64,000 nucleotides of DNA from Lentilitoribacter sp. Alg239-R112 (GCF_900537175.1 NZ_LS999834.1:187473-251472); one strand, 5' to 3'. Shown: positions 27,320 through 37,013, numbered from the stretch's first letter. Numbers and translations: made by a program. Notes: generated from the sequence alone by a model not told the origin.

Positions 27320-28137
27320 TATTGCGCCAAGCCTTGCTCTTCTAGTCGATTGACGCACTGTGGCAGCTGATCATATCGATCCTTCGGTTCCAATATTAAT
27401 CGAGGGTCAGCATCAATTTTGGATAGTTCATTGAAAACGGGTGCCCATGGAATTATCCCCTCACCTGGATGCCAATGCCGATCCGCGTAACCATCGACAT
27501 CCTGTAGATGGACATGCCCTAACAATTCTCCAGCTGAGATAATGAAGTCAACAACAGCAGGGGCATTGTTGTTTGCATGTGATAGTTGCGCATGCCCTGT
27601 ATCGATTGATAATTTGAACAAATCACTCTTAAAAGATTGAACTAGATCGCTACGTAACATAGGATTCGTATCATCAATGTTCTCAAGAACCATCATACAG
27701 CCGATTTCATCACAACGTTTCAAGCAGGGCGTAAGTATATCTTGAGCAGCTTCGAACATCTGACGTTTGATGTCTGGCATGTTAAGTTCATTGAGGCTAA
27801 GCCATGCGCTGAATGGTGAGTGAACGACCATATGCGTTGCACCTAACTTCTCACATGCATCCAACCCTTGTAAGAGGCGTTTTGTTGTAACGGCGCCAAT
27901 TTCTGGATCAACCGCAGTGATATCCAGATTTATGAACGGACCGTGTATGCCAACTCGCCCACTATGGTTTTCTAGCCGCTTTTTGTAGCCATTAATAACG
28001 TCATCGCTCATCGCATCAAGTTGCCGAGCCACAATGAAATCCTGTATCTCGATATCTCGGTTCTTTTCCAGTATCCAGTCACTAATTTGGTCGAAGTTTA
28101 TCAAATTTGTTGCTACACCTAAAACAGGAAGCGTCAT
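27319..28137 (-). CDS. Sugar phosphate isomerase/epimerase-like TIM-barrel protein
   Basis: A 272-residue xylose-isomerase-like TIM barrel (AP endonuclease family 2). Metal-binding motifs are visible: VLENIDDTNP with the Glu near residue 139, LSIDTGHAQLSH near 180, and GHVHLQDVDG followed by HWHPGEG near 220-230. Proteins of this fold epimerise or isomerise free sugars or inositol derivatives; the substrate here is not known. It is the last gene of the CUT1 transporter operon, 19 bases after the second permease. It probably handles the imported polyol or sugar early in its catabolism. Confidence 0.85.
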   Translation of the reverse strand: MTLPVLGVATNLINFDQISDWILEKNRDIEIQDFIVARQLDAMSDDVINGYKKRLENHSGRVGIHGPFINLDITAVDPEIGAVTTKRLLQGLDACEKLGATHMVVHSPFSAWLSLNELNMPDIKRQMFEAAQDILTPCLKRCDEIGCMMVLENIDDTNPMLRSDLVQSFKSDLFKLSIDTGHAQLSHANNNAPAVVDFIISAGELLGHVHLQDVDGYADRHWHPGEGIIPWAPVFNELSKIDADPRLILEPKDRYDQLPQCVNRLEEQGLAQ

Positions 28138-28156
28138 AATATTTCTCTTTCTATAT

Positions 28157-28996
28157 CTATTTTATGCCAGCACGCATAAAGCTTTGCACAAACTGTCGCT
28201 GAAACAGTATAAATCCGATCAATAAAGGACCAGACGTAATAAGAGTTGCAGCATTAATGATAGACCATTCTGTGCCAGAGTCAGTTGTTGCAAAGATCGA
28301 AAGACCAACGGTTAATGGTCTTGTTTCAACCGAATTGGTGATAATTAATGGCCAAACAAAGTTGTTCCAATGCGCGCTGACAGATACCAGGCCAAAAGCA
28401 AGATAAGTTGGTTTGGCAAGCGGAACATAAACCCTACGAAGAATGGTAAATATTGAAGCTCCCTCGATGCGAGCGGCCTCATCCAATTCTGTTGGGATCG
28501 TCATAAATGTTTGCCTGAGCAGGAAGATGCAAAACCCAGATGCCATATAAGGCAAACCAATAGCCAGTATAGTATCTACCAGGCCTAGCATTTTCATGGT
28601 TTGGTAGTTTTCGACTATCAAAATATCAGGCATGACCATAAGCTGAAGCAAGACCAATCCGAATAATATATTTTTGCCTGGAAAACTCATCCGTGCAAAC
28701 GCAAATGCGGCCAAGGTGCCCAATACCAACTGAGCTAAAAGAATACTCGTTACCAACAAGATCGTGTTTATATAATACGTCCCAAACGGTGCTTGAGCCC
28801 ACGCCTTTTCAAAGTTCTCTAATGTTAAAGGTGCAAATAACTCAAATCTGGTTTCAAATGCAGCAGGATGAAATGCTGTCCAAACAGCATAAAGCAGGGG
28901 TAATGCCCACATGATTGCAAGTGACCAAGCTCCAAAACTAAACAACAGGCGATCAAAATCAAATCGACGAGCCGACTGGTTTAAAGAATAACTCAT
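28157..28996 (-). CDS. CUT1-family ABC permease, UgpE/MalG-like
   Basis: A 279-residue MalG-type permease with six helices, the first near residues 20-40. The EAA loop is EAARIEGASIFTILRRVYVP near residue 182, and it ends in QRQFVQSFMRAGIK, as in UgpE and related subunits. It overlaps the upstream permease stop by four bases (ATGA), so it is translationally coupled. It forms the channel with the gene at 28993-29871. Confidence 0.9.
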   Translation of the reverse strand: MSYSLNQSARRFDFDRLLFSFGAWSLAIMWALPLLYAVWTAFHPAAFETRFELFAPLTLENFEKAWAQAPFGTYYINTILLVTSILLAQLVLGTLAAFAFARMSFPGKNILFGLVLLQLMVMPDILIVENYQTMKMLGLVDTILAIGLPYMASGFCIFLLRQTFMTIPTELDEAARIEGASIFTILRRVYVPLAKPTYLAFGLVSVSAHWNNFVWPLIITNSVETRPLTVGLSIFATTDSGTEWSIINAATLITSGPLLIGFILFQRQFVQSFMRAGIK

Positions 28997-29871
28997 TTAT
29001 AATGCACCTTGCGATCAAAAAGGAAGAATTGCCCGATAGCCATGAGAGACAGAATAGCCAGAAGCACCACAGTTAGTGTGGATGCGTAGGCGGTATCCCA
29101 GAAGGCAAATGCAACATCGTAGATGTAATACAACAGAAGGTTGGAAGCGTTATTTGGGCCACCTTGCGTCATAACGAAGATGTGATCGACCAACCGAAAT
29201 GCATTAATGACAGCATTTACAGATACAAACAGAGTTGTAGGCATAATCAACGGCAGCGTTACACGTTTAAAAAATGTCCATCTGCCTGCTCCTTCGAGTG
29301 CCGCCGCTTCTCTTAACGGCTGGGGAATAGCTTGTAGTGCAGCCAGATAGAAAATCATGAAAAACCCGGCCTCTTTCCATACAGCTACTGCTATCATCGT
29401 ATAAAGAACAGTGTCTGGTTGCCCTATCCAATTCTGTGCTTGAAATCCGAAAAGAGCTCTAATCTGATCTATTAAGCCAATCGTGGGAAGGTAGAAGAAT
29501 ATCCAAATATTGGCGACGGCAATAAGAGGAAGCACAGTTGGCGTAAAATAAGCCATACGCAACAAACCAACACCTCTACGCGGGGTGTGCACAAACAACG
29601 CCATTGCAATCGCAAGGCCTATAGATGCTGGTATAGTAATCGCAGCGTAGATCGAGTTATTCCAAAGCACTCTCAAAAAAACTTCATCACCAATCAGACG
29701 CTGATAGTTTTCAAAGCCAACAAATTCAGATGAGCGCCTGCCCCGTCCCGTGGAGAAAAAACTATCGATAAACGTTTCTATTGCTGGAATATGAGTAAAA
29801 CCAAGCAAAAGAATCATAGCAGGCAGCAAAAGTAGCCAAGCGTATACCCATTGGTTGTTGTATTTACTCAT
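28993..29871 (-). CDS. CUT1-family ABC permease, UgpA/MalF-like
   Basis: A 292-residue MalF/UgpA-type permease starting MSKYNNQ, with six helices (first near YAWLLLLPAMILLLG). The EAA loop is EAAALEGAGRWTFFKRVTLP near residue 200. An alternative in-frame start at 29910 would lie inside the hairpin that follows the binding-protein gene and adds only a low-complexity extension, so I take 29871. It works with the downstream permease and the ATPase at 31254. Confidence 0.88.
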   Translation of the reverse strand: MSKYNNQWVYAWLLLLPAMILLLGFTHIPAIETFIDSFFSTGRGRRSSEFVGFENYQRLIGDEVFLRVLWNNSIYAAITIPASIGLAIAMALFVHTPRRGVGLLRMAYFTPTVLPLIAVANIWIFFYLPTIGLIDQIRALFGFQAQNWIGQPDTVLYTMIAVAVWKEAGFFMIFYLAALQAIPQPLREAAALEGAGRWTFFKRVTLPLIMPTTLFVSVNAVINAFRLVDHIFVMTQGGPNNASNLLLYYIYDVAFAFWDTAYASTLTVVLLAILSLMAIGQFFLFDRKVHYK

Positions 29872-29899
29872 TCTAGAAGGACCTGGCTGGAAAATGATG

Positions 29900-29922
29900 C
29901 AGGCGGCCAAACGAGCCGCCTG
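29900..29922 (-). terminator. Hairpin between binding-protein and permease genes
   Basis: CAGGCGGC (29900-29907) and GCCGCCTG (29915-29922) form a perfect, GC-rich 8-bp stem with a seven-base loop, 25 bases after the binding-protein stop codon. There is no U tract on the transcript, so it most likely acts as a message stabiliser or partial terminator. Confidence 0.7.
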
Positions 29923-29946
29923 TACTGAATAAAAGACAAACTGCGA

Positions 29947-31242
29947 TTAATTTGTCGTGCGATATTTCTTCAAAACATCGTCTGCTTTTGCTTGAGCTTC
30001 AGCCATTGCAACTGCGGCTGTTTTCTCGCCAGAAATTGCAGATGCAAGCGCATCGTTAAAGATCTTCGATACAAGTTTATTCTCGTATGTTGATAATTCA
30101 GCAACAGCAAATTCAAGCTGATCACGTGCAACAAGCGATGCAGGAACATCTTTAACATAGGCTTTCATTGCATCTGTTTCCCATGCTGCTGCGCTTGGCG
30201 CAACGTAGCCTGTTGCAATAGACCAAGTTGCTGCTTGTTCCGGCGCTGTGATCCATTTTACAAATTCAACAGCTGCCTTTTTCTGCTCCTCAGAAGCATC
30301 TTTAAACAAATAGAAGTTTCCGCCGCCTGTTGGTGCACCACGGCGCTGTTTTTCAGGCAACATTGCAACACCAAATTCGAAAGGTGCATTAGTGCGAATG
30401 TTTGTAAGGTTACCTGTTGTTGTCCAGATGATTGCCGCTTCTTTTTCAAAAAAAGCTTTTGGTGTGGCACCCCAATTGATTGAACCAGATTGCATGATTT
30501 TATGCTCAGATGACAAATCAACGAGATATTCCAGTGCCTCTATAACTTCTGGTGTATCGAATGCCGTTTTGTTACCTTCAGCATTAGCCAGGATAGCTCC
30601 ATTAGGCGTGGAAAGGCCTTGGAATAACCAATATGGGAAACCAGCTGTCGGTATGCGAAGACCCCATTTCGTCGTGTTCCCACTTGCGTCTGTTTTTGTA
30701 AGTTTTTTGCCCATTTCCACTAGCTCATCCCAGTTTGCAGGTGCAACTTCTGGATCAAGTCCCGCTTCTTTAAAGGCTTCTTTGTTCCAATACATAACCG
30801 GAGTTGAACGTTGAAAAGGAATACCCCAAGTCTTACCGCCAGTCTGACTATTCTCCATAAACGACGGATAGAATCCACCAATCCAAGTTTTATGCTCTTC
30901 ATTAGAAACATAAGCATCAAATGGCTCGATTAGATCTTCATCGATCAATGTAAACATCTCAGTTGAAAGCAATACAGAAAGTTGCGGAGCGTTGCCCCCA
31001 CGTGCAGCTGTAATAGCTTTCGCAGATGCATCATTATATGACCCCGCATAGATTGCCTCGATGTTAACATCAGGGTTCATTTCGATATATTTTCTTGTCA
31101 AATCTTCGATTGTATCTGCTGCGGCACCGCCGACGGCTACTGGAAAATAAAATTCTAGATCAACAGCTATTGCCGGTGTTGCCAATAGCGACGCAGCAAG
31201 AACTGTGCTGCTAATAAGTTTTTTCATCATAGACGGCATCAT
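29947..31242 (-). CDS. CUT1-family ABC substrate-binding protein, UgpB-like
   Basis: A 431-residue periplasmic binding protein with a signal peptide ending near AIA (residue 26). The UgpB-like opening is LEFYFPVAVGGAAADTIEDL, and PTGGGNFYLFKDA and KKAAVEFVKWIT fit the UgpB/MalE group. The ligand is not known: glycerol-3-phosphate esters, a sugar or a polyol are possible, and the linked isomerase gene favours a sugar or polyol. AAAGGA precedes the ATG. It lies 11 bases after the ATPase gene, which is first in this operon. Confidence 0.88.
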   Translation of the reverse strand: MMPSMMKKLISSTVLAASLLATPAIAVDLEFYFPVAVGGAAADTIEDLTRKYIEMNPDVNIEAIYAGSYNDASAKAITAARGGNAPQLSVLLSTEMFTLIDEDLIEPFDAYVSNEEHKTWIGGFYPSFMENSQTGGKTWGIPFQRSTPVMYWNKEAFKEAGLDPEVAPANWDELVEMGKKLTKTDASGNTTKWGLRIPTAGFPYWLFQGLSTPNGAILANAEGNKTAFDTPEVIEALEYLVDLSSEHKIMQSGSINWGATPKAFFEKEAAIIWTTTGNLTNIRTNAPFEFGVAMLPEKQRRGAPTGGGNFYLFKDASEEQKKAAVEFVKWITAPEQAATWSIATGYVAPSAAAWETDAMKAYVKDVPASLVARDQLEFAVAELSTYENKLVSKIFNDALASAISGEKTAAVAMAEAQAKADDVLKKYRTTN

Positions 31243-31253
31243 AATAATTTCCT

Positions 31254-32336
31254 TTAGATATTTGATGGTAGATTATTGGATTGAGTTAGGATTGATGGTA
31301 GTTCGATGCGTTGACCAGTTTGCTCGTTAAAGAAATGCGAGGCGTCTTTCTGCCATGAAATTTTAAGCTTGTTCTCTATGTTAATCGCCAAACGCGCAGG
31401 TAAGCGAACATCAATTGTCGCAGCTCCCATCTGACAGCTCAGCAGTTGATCAGCGCCTTGGTACTCAATGTCTAGAATCTCAACTTCAAACCCAGAATCG
31501 CTCGAAATTTCGAAATCTTCTGGGCGGACACCACAAATAATATCATCTGGTAGCGGCACCTCACCGTTCGGAAAAGTGCACGAATTCATGTCCAATGCAG
31601 GAATCAAATTCATAGGTGGGGAACCGATAAAGCGGGCCGCAAACACGCTGGCAGGTTGACTATAAATCTCTTTAGGCGAACCAACTTGTTCAATTCGGCC
31701 TTTGTTGATTAAAACAATCTGATCTGCCATCGTGATAGCTTCAACCTGATCGTGGGTAACATAAACCATGGTTAGTTTAAGTTGCTGCTGCAAACGTCTG
31801 ATCTCTGTTCGCATTTCATGGCGTAGCTTCGCATCTAAATTTGAGAGCGGTTCATCCATAAGGCAGACCGGCCGCTCACTAATAACAGCCCGTGCAAGTG
31901 CTACACGTTGTTGTTGACCACCAGATAATTGTGATGGTTTACGCTCCTGCAATTCAGTTAATCCCATGAGTTGAGACACCTTCTGCAGTCGTTCTGCCTG
32001 TTCAGCGTTTGATGTCTTACGAACTTGCAGACCAAACAGGATATTATCCGCAACGCTCATATGCGGAAAAAGAGCGTAAGATTGAAACACCATTGAGATA
32101 TCGCGCATTGATGATGGCAAGATATCTATCTGCTTTTCACCAATATAGATTTTACCACGATCTGGGGCCTCAAATCCGGCAATCATTCGAAGAAGAGTTG
32201 ACTTGCCGCATCCTGACGGGCCTAGCAGTACAGTAAGTTTACCCTTGGGAATATTGAGAGATATATCATCGACAGCAAGCTGGTCATCAAATGACTTCAC
32301 AAGATCATGTAAAATCAAGCCATCTTTGTTCATCAT
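31254..32336 (-). CDS. CUT1-family ABC ATP-binding protein, UgpC/MalK-like
   Basis: A 360-residue ATPase with Walker A GPSGCGKSTLL near residue 37, Q-loop VFQSYALFPHM, signature LSGGQQQRVALARAV near 135, Walker B LMDEPLSNLDA and H-loop VTHDQVEAI near 192. A C-terminal TOBE domain (CGVRPEDFEI) follows. I take the double ATG at 32336/32333 as the start rather than an upstream TTG at 32357. It is the first gene of the five-gene operon ATPase-binding protein-two permeases-isomerase; no dedicated regulator is adjacent. Confidence 0.9.
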   Translation of the reverse strand: MMNKDGLILHDLVKSFDDQLAVDDISLNIPKGKLTVLLGPSGCGKSTLLRMIAGFEAPDRGKIYIGEKQIDILPSSMRDISMVFQSYALFPHMSVADNILFGLQVRKTSNAEQAERLQKVSQLMGLTELQERKPSQLSGGQQQRVALARAVISERPVCLMDEPLSNLDAKLRHEMRTEIRRLQQQLKLTMVYVTHDQVEAITMADQIVLINKGRIEQVGSPKEIYSQPASVFAARFIGSPPMNLIPALDMNSCTFPNGEVPLPDDIICGVRPEDFEISSDSGFEVEILDIEYQGADQLLSCQMGAATIDVRLPARLAINIENKLKISWQKDASHFFNEQTGQRIELPSILTQSNNLPSNI

Positions 32337-32477
32337 CCAAAACACCAAGATTATCAAACACTAGGTCTGCATTGCAATTACTTGGAGGTTTATAGATATG
32401 CTTGCATGCCATTAGCATGACAATAGTATTTCAGTTTTGTGAATGTTTGAATGAACGCGTAATTTTGCAGAAAATAA

Positions 32478-32525
32478 AACACCTGAATGCATAAAACGTA
32501 TAGTCACGCTTAGCATTCAGGTGTT
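32478..32525 (-). terminator. Terminator of the TRAP-usp operon
   Basis: On the minus strand, 13-base perfect arms AACACCTGAATGC and GCATTCAGGTGTT (plus-strand coordinates 32478-32490 and 32513-32525) flank a 22-base loop, starting 29 bases after the usp stop. They are followed by TTATTTTC. This is a good intrinsic terminator with an unusually long loop. Confidence 0.75.
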
Positions 32526-32553
32526 GGAATAAATAATAGTTATGCGGGTTTAC

Positions 32554-32985
32554 TTATCTCACCACATAGACCGAACATGTTGAATGGCGAACAATGCGAG
32601 CGGCATTGGGACCCAATAGATAATCAGCAAAATCCGGCTTATGCGCACCAACAACAATAAGCGAGGAGCCGGCAGCTTTAGCTGTTTTAAGCACCTCTTC
32701 ATAAGTTTTACCAAATGCAATGACATGGCGCACTTTAGAATTTTTATCTTCACCTAACACGCCAGTTACTTGATCGTTTAGCTGTTTTTTAGCCTCTTCC
32801 ATCATCTGATCGTGATGTTCTTCACTAAAAAAGCCACCAACAAGACTGGTGCCGTAGTCGGGCACCACAGTAATAACATCTAGCTGCGCATCCTCCATGA
32901 CAGCAAGTTGAGCTGCCTTTTTGAGAACATTTACATCTTCACCAGGGTGGCTGATATCTATGGCGCAAAGTACGGAATTGGTCAT
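32554..32985 (-). CDS. Universal stress protein (UspA family), TRAP-linked
   Basis: A 143-residue single-domain Usp fold (VLCAIDISHPGEDVN at the start, LIVVGAHKPDFADYLLGPNA and CSVYVVR at the end). The usual ATP-binding pattern GxxGx9G(S/T) is not intact: the second Gly is Lys and the last position is a Pro-Asn pair. Nucleotide binding is therefore uncertain. It overlaps the TRAP permease gene by four bases. In Halomonas the analogous TeaD regulates the TeaABC TRAP transporter, so a role in controlling uptake is a reasonable inference. Confidence 0.88.
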   Translation of the reverse strand: MTNSVLCAIDISHPGEDVNVLKKAAQLAVMEDAQLDVITVVPDYGTSLVGGFFSEEHHDQMMEEAKKQLNDQVTGVLGEDKNSKVRHVIAFGKTYEEVLKTAKAAGSSLIVVGAHKPDFADYLLGPNAARIVRHSTCSVYVVR

Positions 32986-35615
32986 GCTGTTTCTCCCACT
33001 TCATCGTTAAATTTATGAGGGTTTGATTTCTGACGTCTACTTTGTATCCAAGCTATCAAGAACAATAGAATAAGGGCGGGAATGAAAACCAACTCCTTCG
33101 GAGATTGAGCTGATGGAGCCTGTATACTCTTAATTACGACGGACTCATCAAGATAGAAGTCAAAGCTGCCAAGGCTCTCTGCAAATGGCGAACTAAACGA
33201 AGGTTCATCCATTTTCACAACATCGCCTTCCTCGATCAGAACTAGCCCCGTTTGCTCAAGGCGTTCTGCACCGCTTCCTTCTCCTTCAACAGTCAGAACA
33301 AGCGTTGTATCCTTGTTCTTACCCGTGTCAAAATCAGGTCCGGAGACGACCATTCTAAGTTCTTGCCCCGGCGTTGCAGTATCAAGAGCACTACTGAGCT
33401 GTTTGGGCTCAATATTGGCAAATGGAGGTTGCAATCGATCCATCACAAAATCCGGACGGAACAAGATAAATGCAATTAGAATAAGAGCTACGCTCTCATA
33501 CATACGGCTTTTGGTAACAAACCATCCCATCGTGCCGGCAGTAAAGACCAGAATCGCTATCGAGGCTATGATAAAGACAAGTATCCCTTGCGTTAAGCTC
33601 ACATCAATCAACAATAAATCAGTATTGAAGATAAAGACGAACGGCAATGCAACAGTTCTAAGCGAATAGAAGAATGCGGCAAAACCGGTTTTAATTGCAT
33701 CACCGCCAGATACCGCAGCGGCGGCAAAACTGGCTAGCCCTACAGGCGGAGTAACATCGGCCATAATTCCGAAGTAGAAGACAAACAGATGAACAGCAAT
33801 TAACGGAACAATCAATCCAGACTGTGCTCCCAATTCAACCACAACACCTGCCATCAATGATGAAACAACAATGTAGTTTGCCGTTGTCGGTAGACCCATA
33901 CCAAGCACGAGGCTTAACAAGCCAACCAAGACCAGCATCAGAATAAGATTACCACCTGACAGGAACTCAACAAGGTCAGCCATAACTTGCCCAACACCTG
34001 TTAATGTAACAGTTCCGACAATAACACCGGCCGTAGCAGTCGCAAGACCAATGCCGATCATGTTGCGAGCGCCGTCAATCAATCCTTCAATTAGATCAAC
34101 TACACCCTGCTTGAACGCATTTGCGGTTTTATTCTCGCCCCGAAAAATCGACTTTAACGGCTTCTGAGTAAGCAGAATTACAAACAAAAGAGTTGTCGCC
34201 CAGAAAGCTGATAGGCCTGGAGACTTTTGTTCGATCATAAGAAAGTAAACAAGAACAATGATCGGCAACAAATAGTAGAGCCCAGCTTTGTATATTTCAG
34301 CAACAACAGGCAACTCAACTTCTTTAGCATTGGGATCATCTGGCACCAGATCAGGCACTTTAGCAGCGAGCCATAGCAGTGCTACATAAGCGGCAAATAC
34401 CAAGATAGATAAAATACCACCAGAACCTGCCGGGAACAGAGATGTAATCCATTTAACAGGATATTGCACACCATAACAAAGCCCCGCAAAGCCAGCAAAG
34501 AACAGTGCCATACCGCCGATTGTACGGCCCATGGAAACAACACGATTACCCAATGTAGGCATGTTTGATTTAACAGCTTCCAAGTGAACAATATACACCA
34601 ACGCGATGTAGGAAATTGTTGCTGGTAAGAATGCATGGGTGATTACTTCCACATAGGAAATACCCACGTATTCAACCATCAAGAAGGCGGCAGCACCCAT
34701 CACCGGTGGCATAATTTGACCATTAACAGAGCTGGCTACTTCAACTGCGCCAGCTTTTTCAGATGAGAAGCCAACACGCTTCATTAGAGGAATTGTAAAT
34801 GTGCCAGTTGTAACAACGTTTGCGATAGATGAACCGGAAATCAGGCCAGTTGCGGCAGAACCGACAACGGCAGCTTTAGCCGGGCCACCTTTAAGGTGCC
34901 CTAAAGCGCCGAACGCCATCTTAATGAAATAATTACCTGCACCCGCTTTATCTAGCAGAGCACCAAACAGCACGAACAAGAATACAAACTTCGTAGAAAC
35001 ACCAAGAGCGATACCAAATACACCCTCTGATGTGATCCACATATGGCTCATCGCCTTCTTCAACGATGCGCCTTTCCAGCGAATGACATCGGGTACGATC
35101 TCTGATGATCCGAAGAATACATAGGCCAGGAATATTGTTGCGATGATAGCCATTGCGGGACCAAGCGCGCGACGTGCAGCTTCAAACAATAAAAGCATCC
35201 CAGCGAGCGCAAACCACTTATCGATATCATCCGCAAGACCACCTGCATTGACGATTTTTTGATAAAAAATAAATCCATAAAGCGCAATGAAGGTAGCTAG
35301 TATCGCCATGATCCAATCCTGGATAGGAATGAAATGACGCGGACTGGACTTTAATGCAGGGTAAGCCATGAAAGCTAGAAAAATAGCAAATCCTAGATGT
35401 AACTGGCGCGAATTGTTTATAATATCGCCCGGCAAAACATAGTTAGCCAACGGTGATGCCAAAATGACCTGAAAGACCGACCAGATTACGGCAACGACTG
35501 CCAAAAATGTCCCAACAGCGCCATGTGGAGACCTTGCTCCGGCATCAGATGCTGCGACGAGTTCCTGAAGCTCTTCCTCACTAAGTGCGCGATTTTCAGT
35601 TCCACTATTTACCAT
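32982..35615 (-). CDS. TRAP transporter permease, fused small and large subunits (TAXI type)
   Basis: An 877-residue integral membrane protein combining the DctQ-like four-helix region (about residues 40-180) with the DctM-like large subunit (about 180-670). It carries a C-terminal DUF3394-like extension with two helices. Signature stretches include GLISGSSIANVVTTGTFTIP, GQIMPPVMGAAAFLM and GMGLPTTANYIVV. It uses an ion gradient, not ATP. I start at ATG 35615, with GAGGGGA about nine bases upstream; the ATG at 35639 is in frame but poorer. It is downstream of the TAXI binding-protein gene across a terminator-like hairpin. The substrate is unknown, probably an organic acid or amino acid. Confidence 0.92.
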   Translation of the reverse strand: MVNSGTENRALSEEELQELVAASDAGARSPHGAVGTFLAVVAVIWSVFQVILASPLANYVLPGDIINNSRQLHLGFAIFLAFMAYPALKSSPRHFIPIQDWIMAILATFIALYGFIFYQKIVNAGGLADDIDKWFALAGMLLLFEAARRALGPAMAIIATIFLAYVFFGSSEIVPDVIRWKGASLKKAMSHMWITSEGVFGIALGVSTKFVFLFVLFGALLDKAGAGNYFIKMAFGALGHLKGGPAKAAVVGSAATGLISGSSIANVVTTGTFTIPLMKRVGFSSEKAGAVEVASSVNGQIMPPVMGAAAFLMVEYVGISYVEVITHAFLPATISYIALVYIVHLEAVKSNMPTLGNRVVSMGRTIGGMALFFAGFAGLCYGVQYPVKWITSLFPAGSGGILSILVFAAYVALLWLAAKVPDLVPDDPNAKEVELPVVAEIYKAGLYYLLPIIVLVYFLMIEQKSPGLSAFWATTLLFVILLTQKPLKSIFRGENKTANAFKQGVVDLIEGLIDGARNMIGIGLATATAGVIVGTVTLTGVGQVMADLVEFLSGGNLILMLVLVGLLSLVLGMGLPTTANYIVVSSLMAGVVVELGAQSGLIVPLIAVHLFVFYFGIMADVTPPVGLASFAAAAVSGGDAIKTGFAAFFYSLRTVALPFVFIFNTDLLLIDVSLTQGILVFIIASIAILVFTAGTMGWFVTKSRMYESVALILIAFILFRPDFVMDRLQPPFANIEPKQLSSALDTATPGQELRMVVSGPDFDTGKNKDTTLVLTVEGEGSGAERLEQTGLVLIEEGDVVKMDEPSFSSPFAESLGSFDFYLDESVVIKSIQAPSAQSPKELVFIPALILLFLIAWIQSRRQKSNPHKFNDEVGETA

Positions 35616-35665
35616 TGTGCTGTCCCCTCGACTACCCATGGATAATTATATAACCAAATAAAAAA

Positions 35666-35684
35666 GGAGGGCACGCTGCCCTCC
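35666..35684 (-). terminator. Intrinsic terminator between TAXI binding-protein and permease genes
   Basis: On the minus strand GGAGGGCA, loop GCG and TGCCCTCC form an 8-bp GC-rich stem, followed by TTTTTTATTTGG. It has the full form of a Rho-independent terminator, yet the permease gene lies only 50 bases further on in the same direction. It should attenuate permease expression relative to the binding protein. Confidence 0.85.
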
Positions 35685-35697
35685 CCGATATTTTGAC

Positions 35698-36666
35698 CTA
35701 TTCGATCAGGCCTGCTTCTTTGTAATATTTGGCAGCACCAGGATGAAGAGGTGCAGACAAACCAGCAGTTGCCATGTCTTTAGGCTCAAGATTAGCAAAA
35801 GCTGGGTGTAGCTTTCTGAAATCTTCAATGTTTTCCATCACTGATTTTACAACAGTGTAAACAGCTTCTTCTGAAACAGCAGTTGAAGATACGAATGTCG
35901 CACCAACACCAAATGTCATAGTGTCAGCATCATTGCCACGGTACATTTTACCGGGAATTGTTGCTGAACGGTAGAAAGGATTATCGCCGATTAGACCTTC
36001 GACTTCACTTCCGTCAACTGTCACAAGAACACTGTCACAAGCTGTTGTTGCTTCTTGGATAGAACCAGATGGGTGACCAACAGTATAAACCATTGCATCA
36101 ATTTGGTTATCACAAAGCGCTGCAGATTGTTCTGCTGCTTTTAACTCTGTTGCCAAAGCAAAATCAGCTGTTGTCCAGCCTTTTGCGTCAAGAAGAACTT
36201 CCATTGTACCGCGTTGTCCAGAACCTGGATTTCCGATATTTACGCGTTTACCTTTAAGGTCATCAAAGGTTTTGATGCCAGCATCTGCGCGTGCAACAAC
36301 TGTAAACGGCTCAGGGTGTACTGAGAATACAGCGCGTAGCTCTTCAAATTTACCTGCATCAGCAAATTTAGACGTACCGTTATAAGCGTGATACTGCCAA
36401 TCAGATTGCGCAACACCAAACTCCAACTCACCTTCGCGAATTGTGTTGATGTTATAAACAGAACCACCAGTTGATTCTACTGAACAACGGATACCGTGAT
36501 CTTTACGACCTTTATTAACCAGACGGCAAATTGCGCCACCAGTTGGGTAATAAACACCTGTAACACCGCCTGTACCAATAGTGATGAATTCTTCAGCAAC
36601 CACTGTTGTGCCCATCATGGAGCCCAGAGCAAGTGCAGCTGTTAGCATTTTTAATTTATTGACCAT
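35698..36666 (-). CDS. TRAP transporter TAXI-family solute receptor
   Basis: A 322-residue periplasmic receptor with a Sec signal peptide ending near VVA-E (residue 25). The TAXI core opens with [18 protein letters not shown] and continues with [14 protein letters not shown] and [19 protein letters not shown] receptors pair with fused permeases and bind substrates such as glutamate or other carboxylates, but few are characterised. Start 36666 is chosen because GGGAGA is correctly spaced and a signal peptide follows. The gene is divergent from a sensor kinase that may control it. Confidence 0.92.
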   Translation of the reverse strand: MVNKLKMLTAALALGSMMGTTVVAEEFITIGTGGVTGVYYPTGGAICRLVNKGRKDHGIRCSVESTGGSVYNINTIREGELEFGVAQSDWQYHAYNGTSKFADAGKFEELRAVFSVHPEPFTVVARADAGIKTFDDLKGKRVNIGNPGSGQRGTMEVLLDAKGWTTADFALATELKAAEQSAALCDNQIDAMVYTVGHPSGSIQEATTACDSVLVTVDGSEVEGLIGDNPFYRSATIPGKMYRGNDADTMTFGVGATFVSSTAVSEEAVYTVVKSVMENIEDFRKLHPAFANLEPKDMATAGLSAPLHPGAAKYYKEAGLIE

Positions 36667-37013
36667 TATTGTCTCCCGATAAATTACATTCTCATTTCGC
36701 AGGTTAAAGCGAGGGTTCTCTAATTTAGTCAGCAAATGACAAAACTAGATTTCACTATTATGAATGAAATTTCAACCTCCCTGCTTCCCAAGAAGATCAC
36801 ATTGGAACAAAATGGTGTCTATACGCGTCATTACCTATGCCGAGTTTAGAATGCTCAAAATAGTTTACAGACAACTAAAAGATAATTATTCCTAACAGTT
36901 ATGAAATTGCAAAAATCAGAAGTGAATAAATTTAAGTATTTGTTTTCTTGCATAAAATAGGAACTTAAATTGGAATATACTTATGATTGGAAGCACCCAA
37001 AGGACATAAATTA
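36667..37013. other. Divergent promoter region between TAXI receptor and sensor kinase genes
   Basis: About 350 AT-rich bases with no credible gene. They must contain the promoters of the TRAP operon and of the kinase operon. I see no convincing -35/-10 pair, sigma-54 element or copy of the palindrome found at 39989-40000. Confidence 0.6.

Noticed and set aside
29872..29910. Longer N-terminus for the UgpA-like permease
   Set aside because: The upstream start lies in the loop of the intergenic hairpin and the extra residues do not match the family.
36667..37013. Sigma-54 promoter for the TRAP operon
   Set aside because: I found no GG-N10-GC element with suitable flanks, and the linked regulator is FixJ-like without a sigma-54 activation domain.
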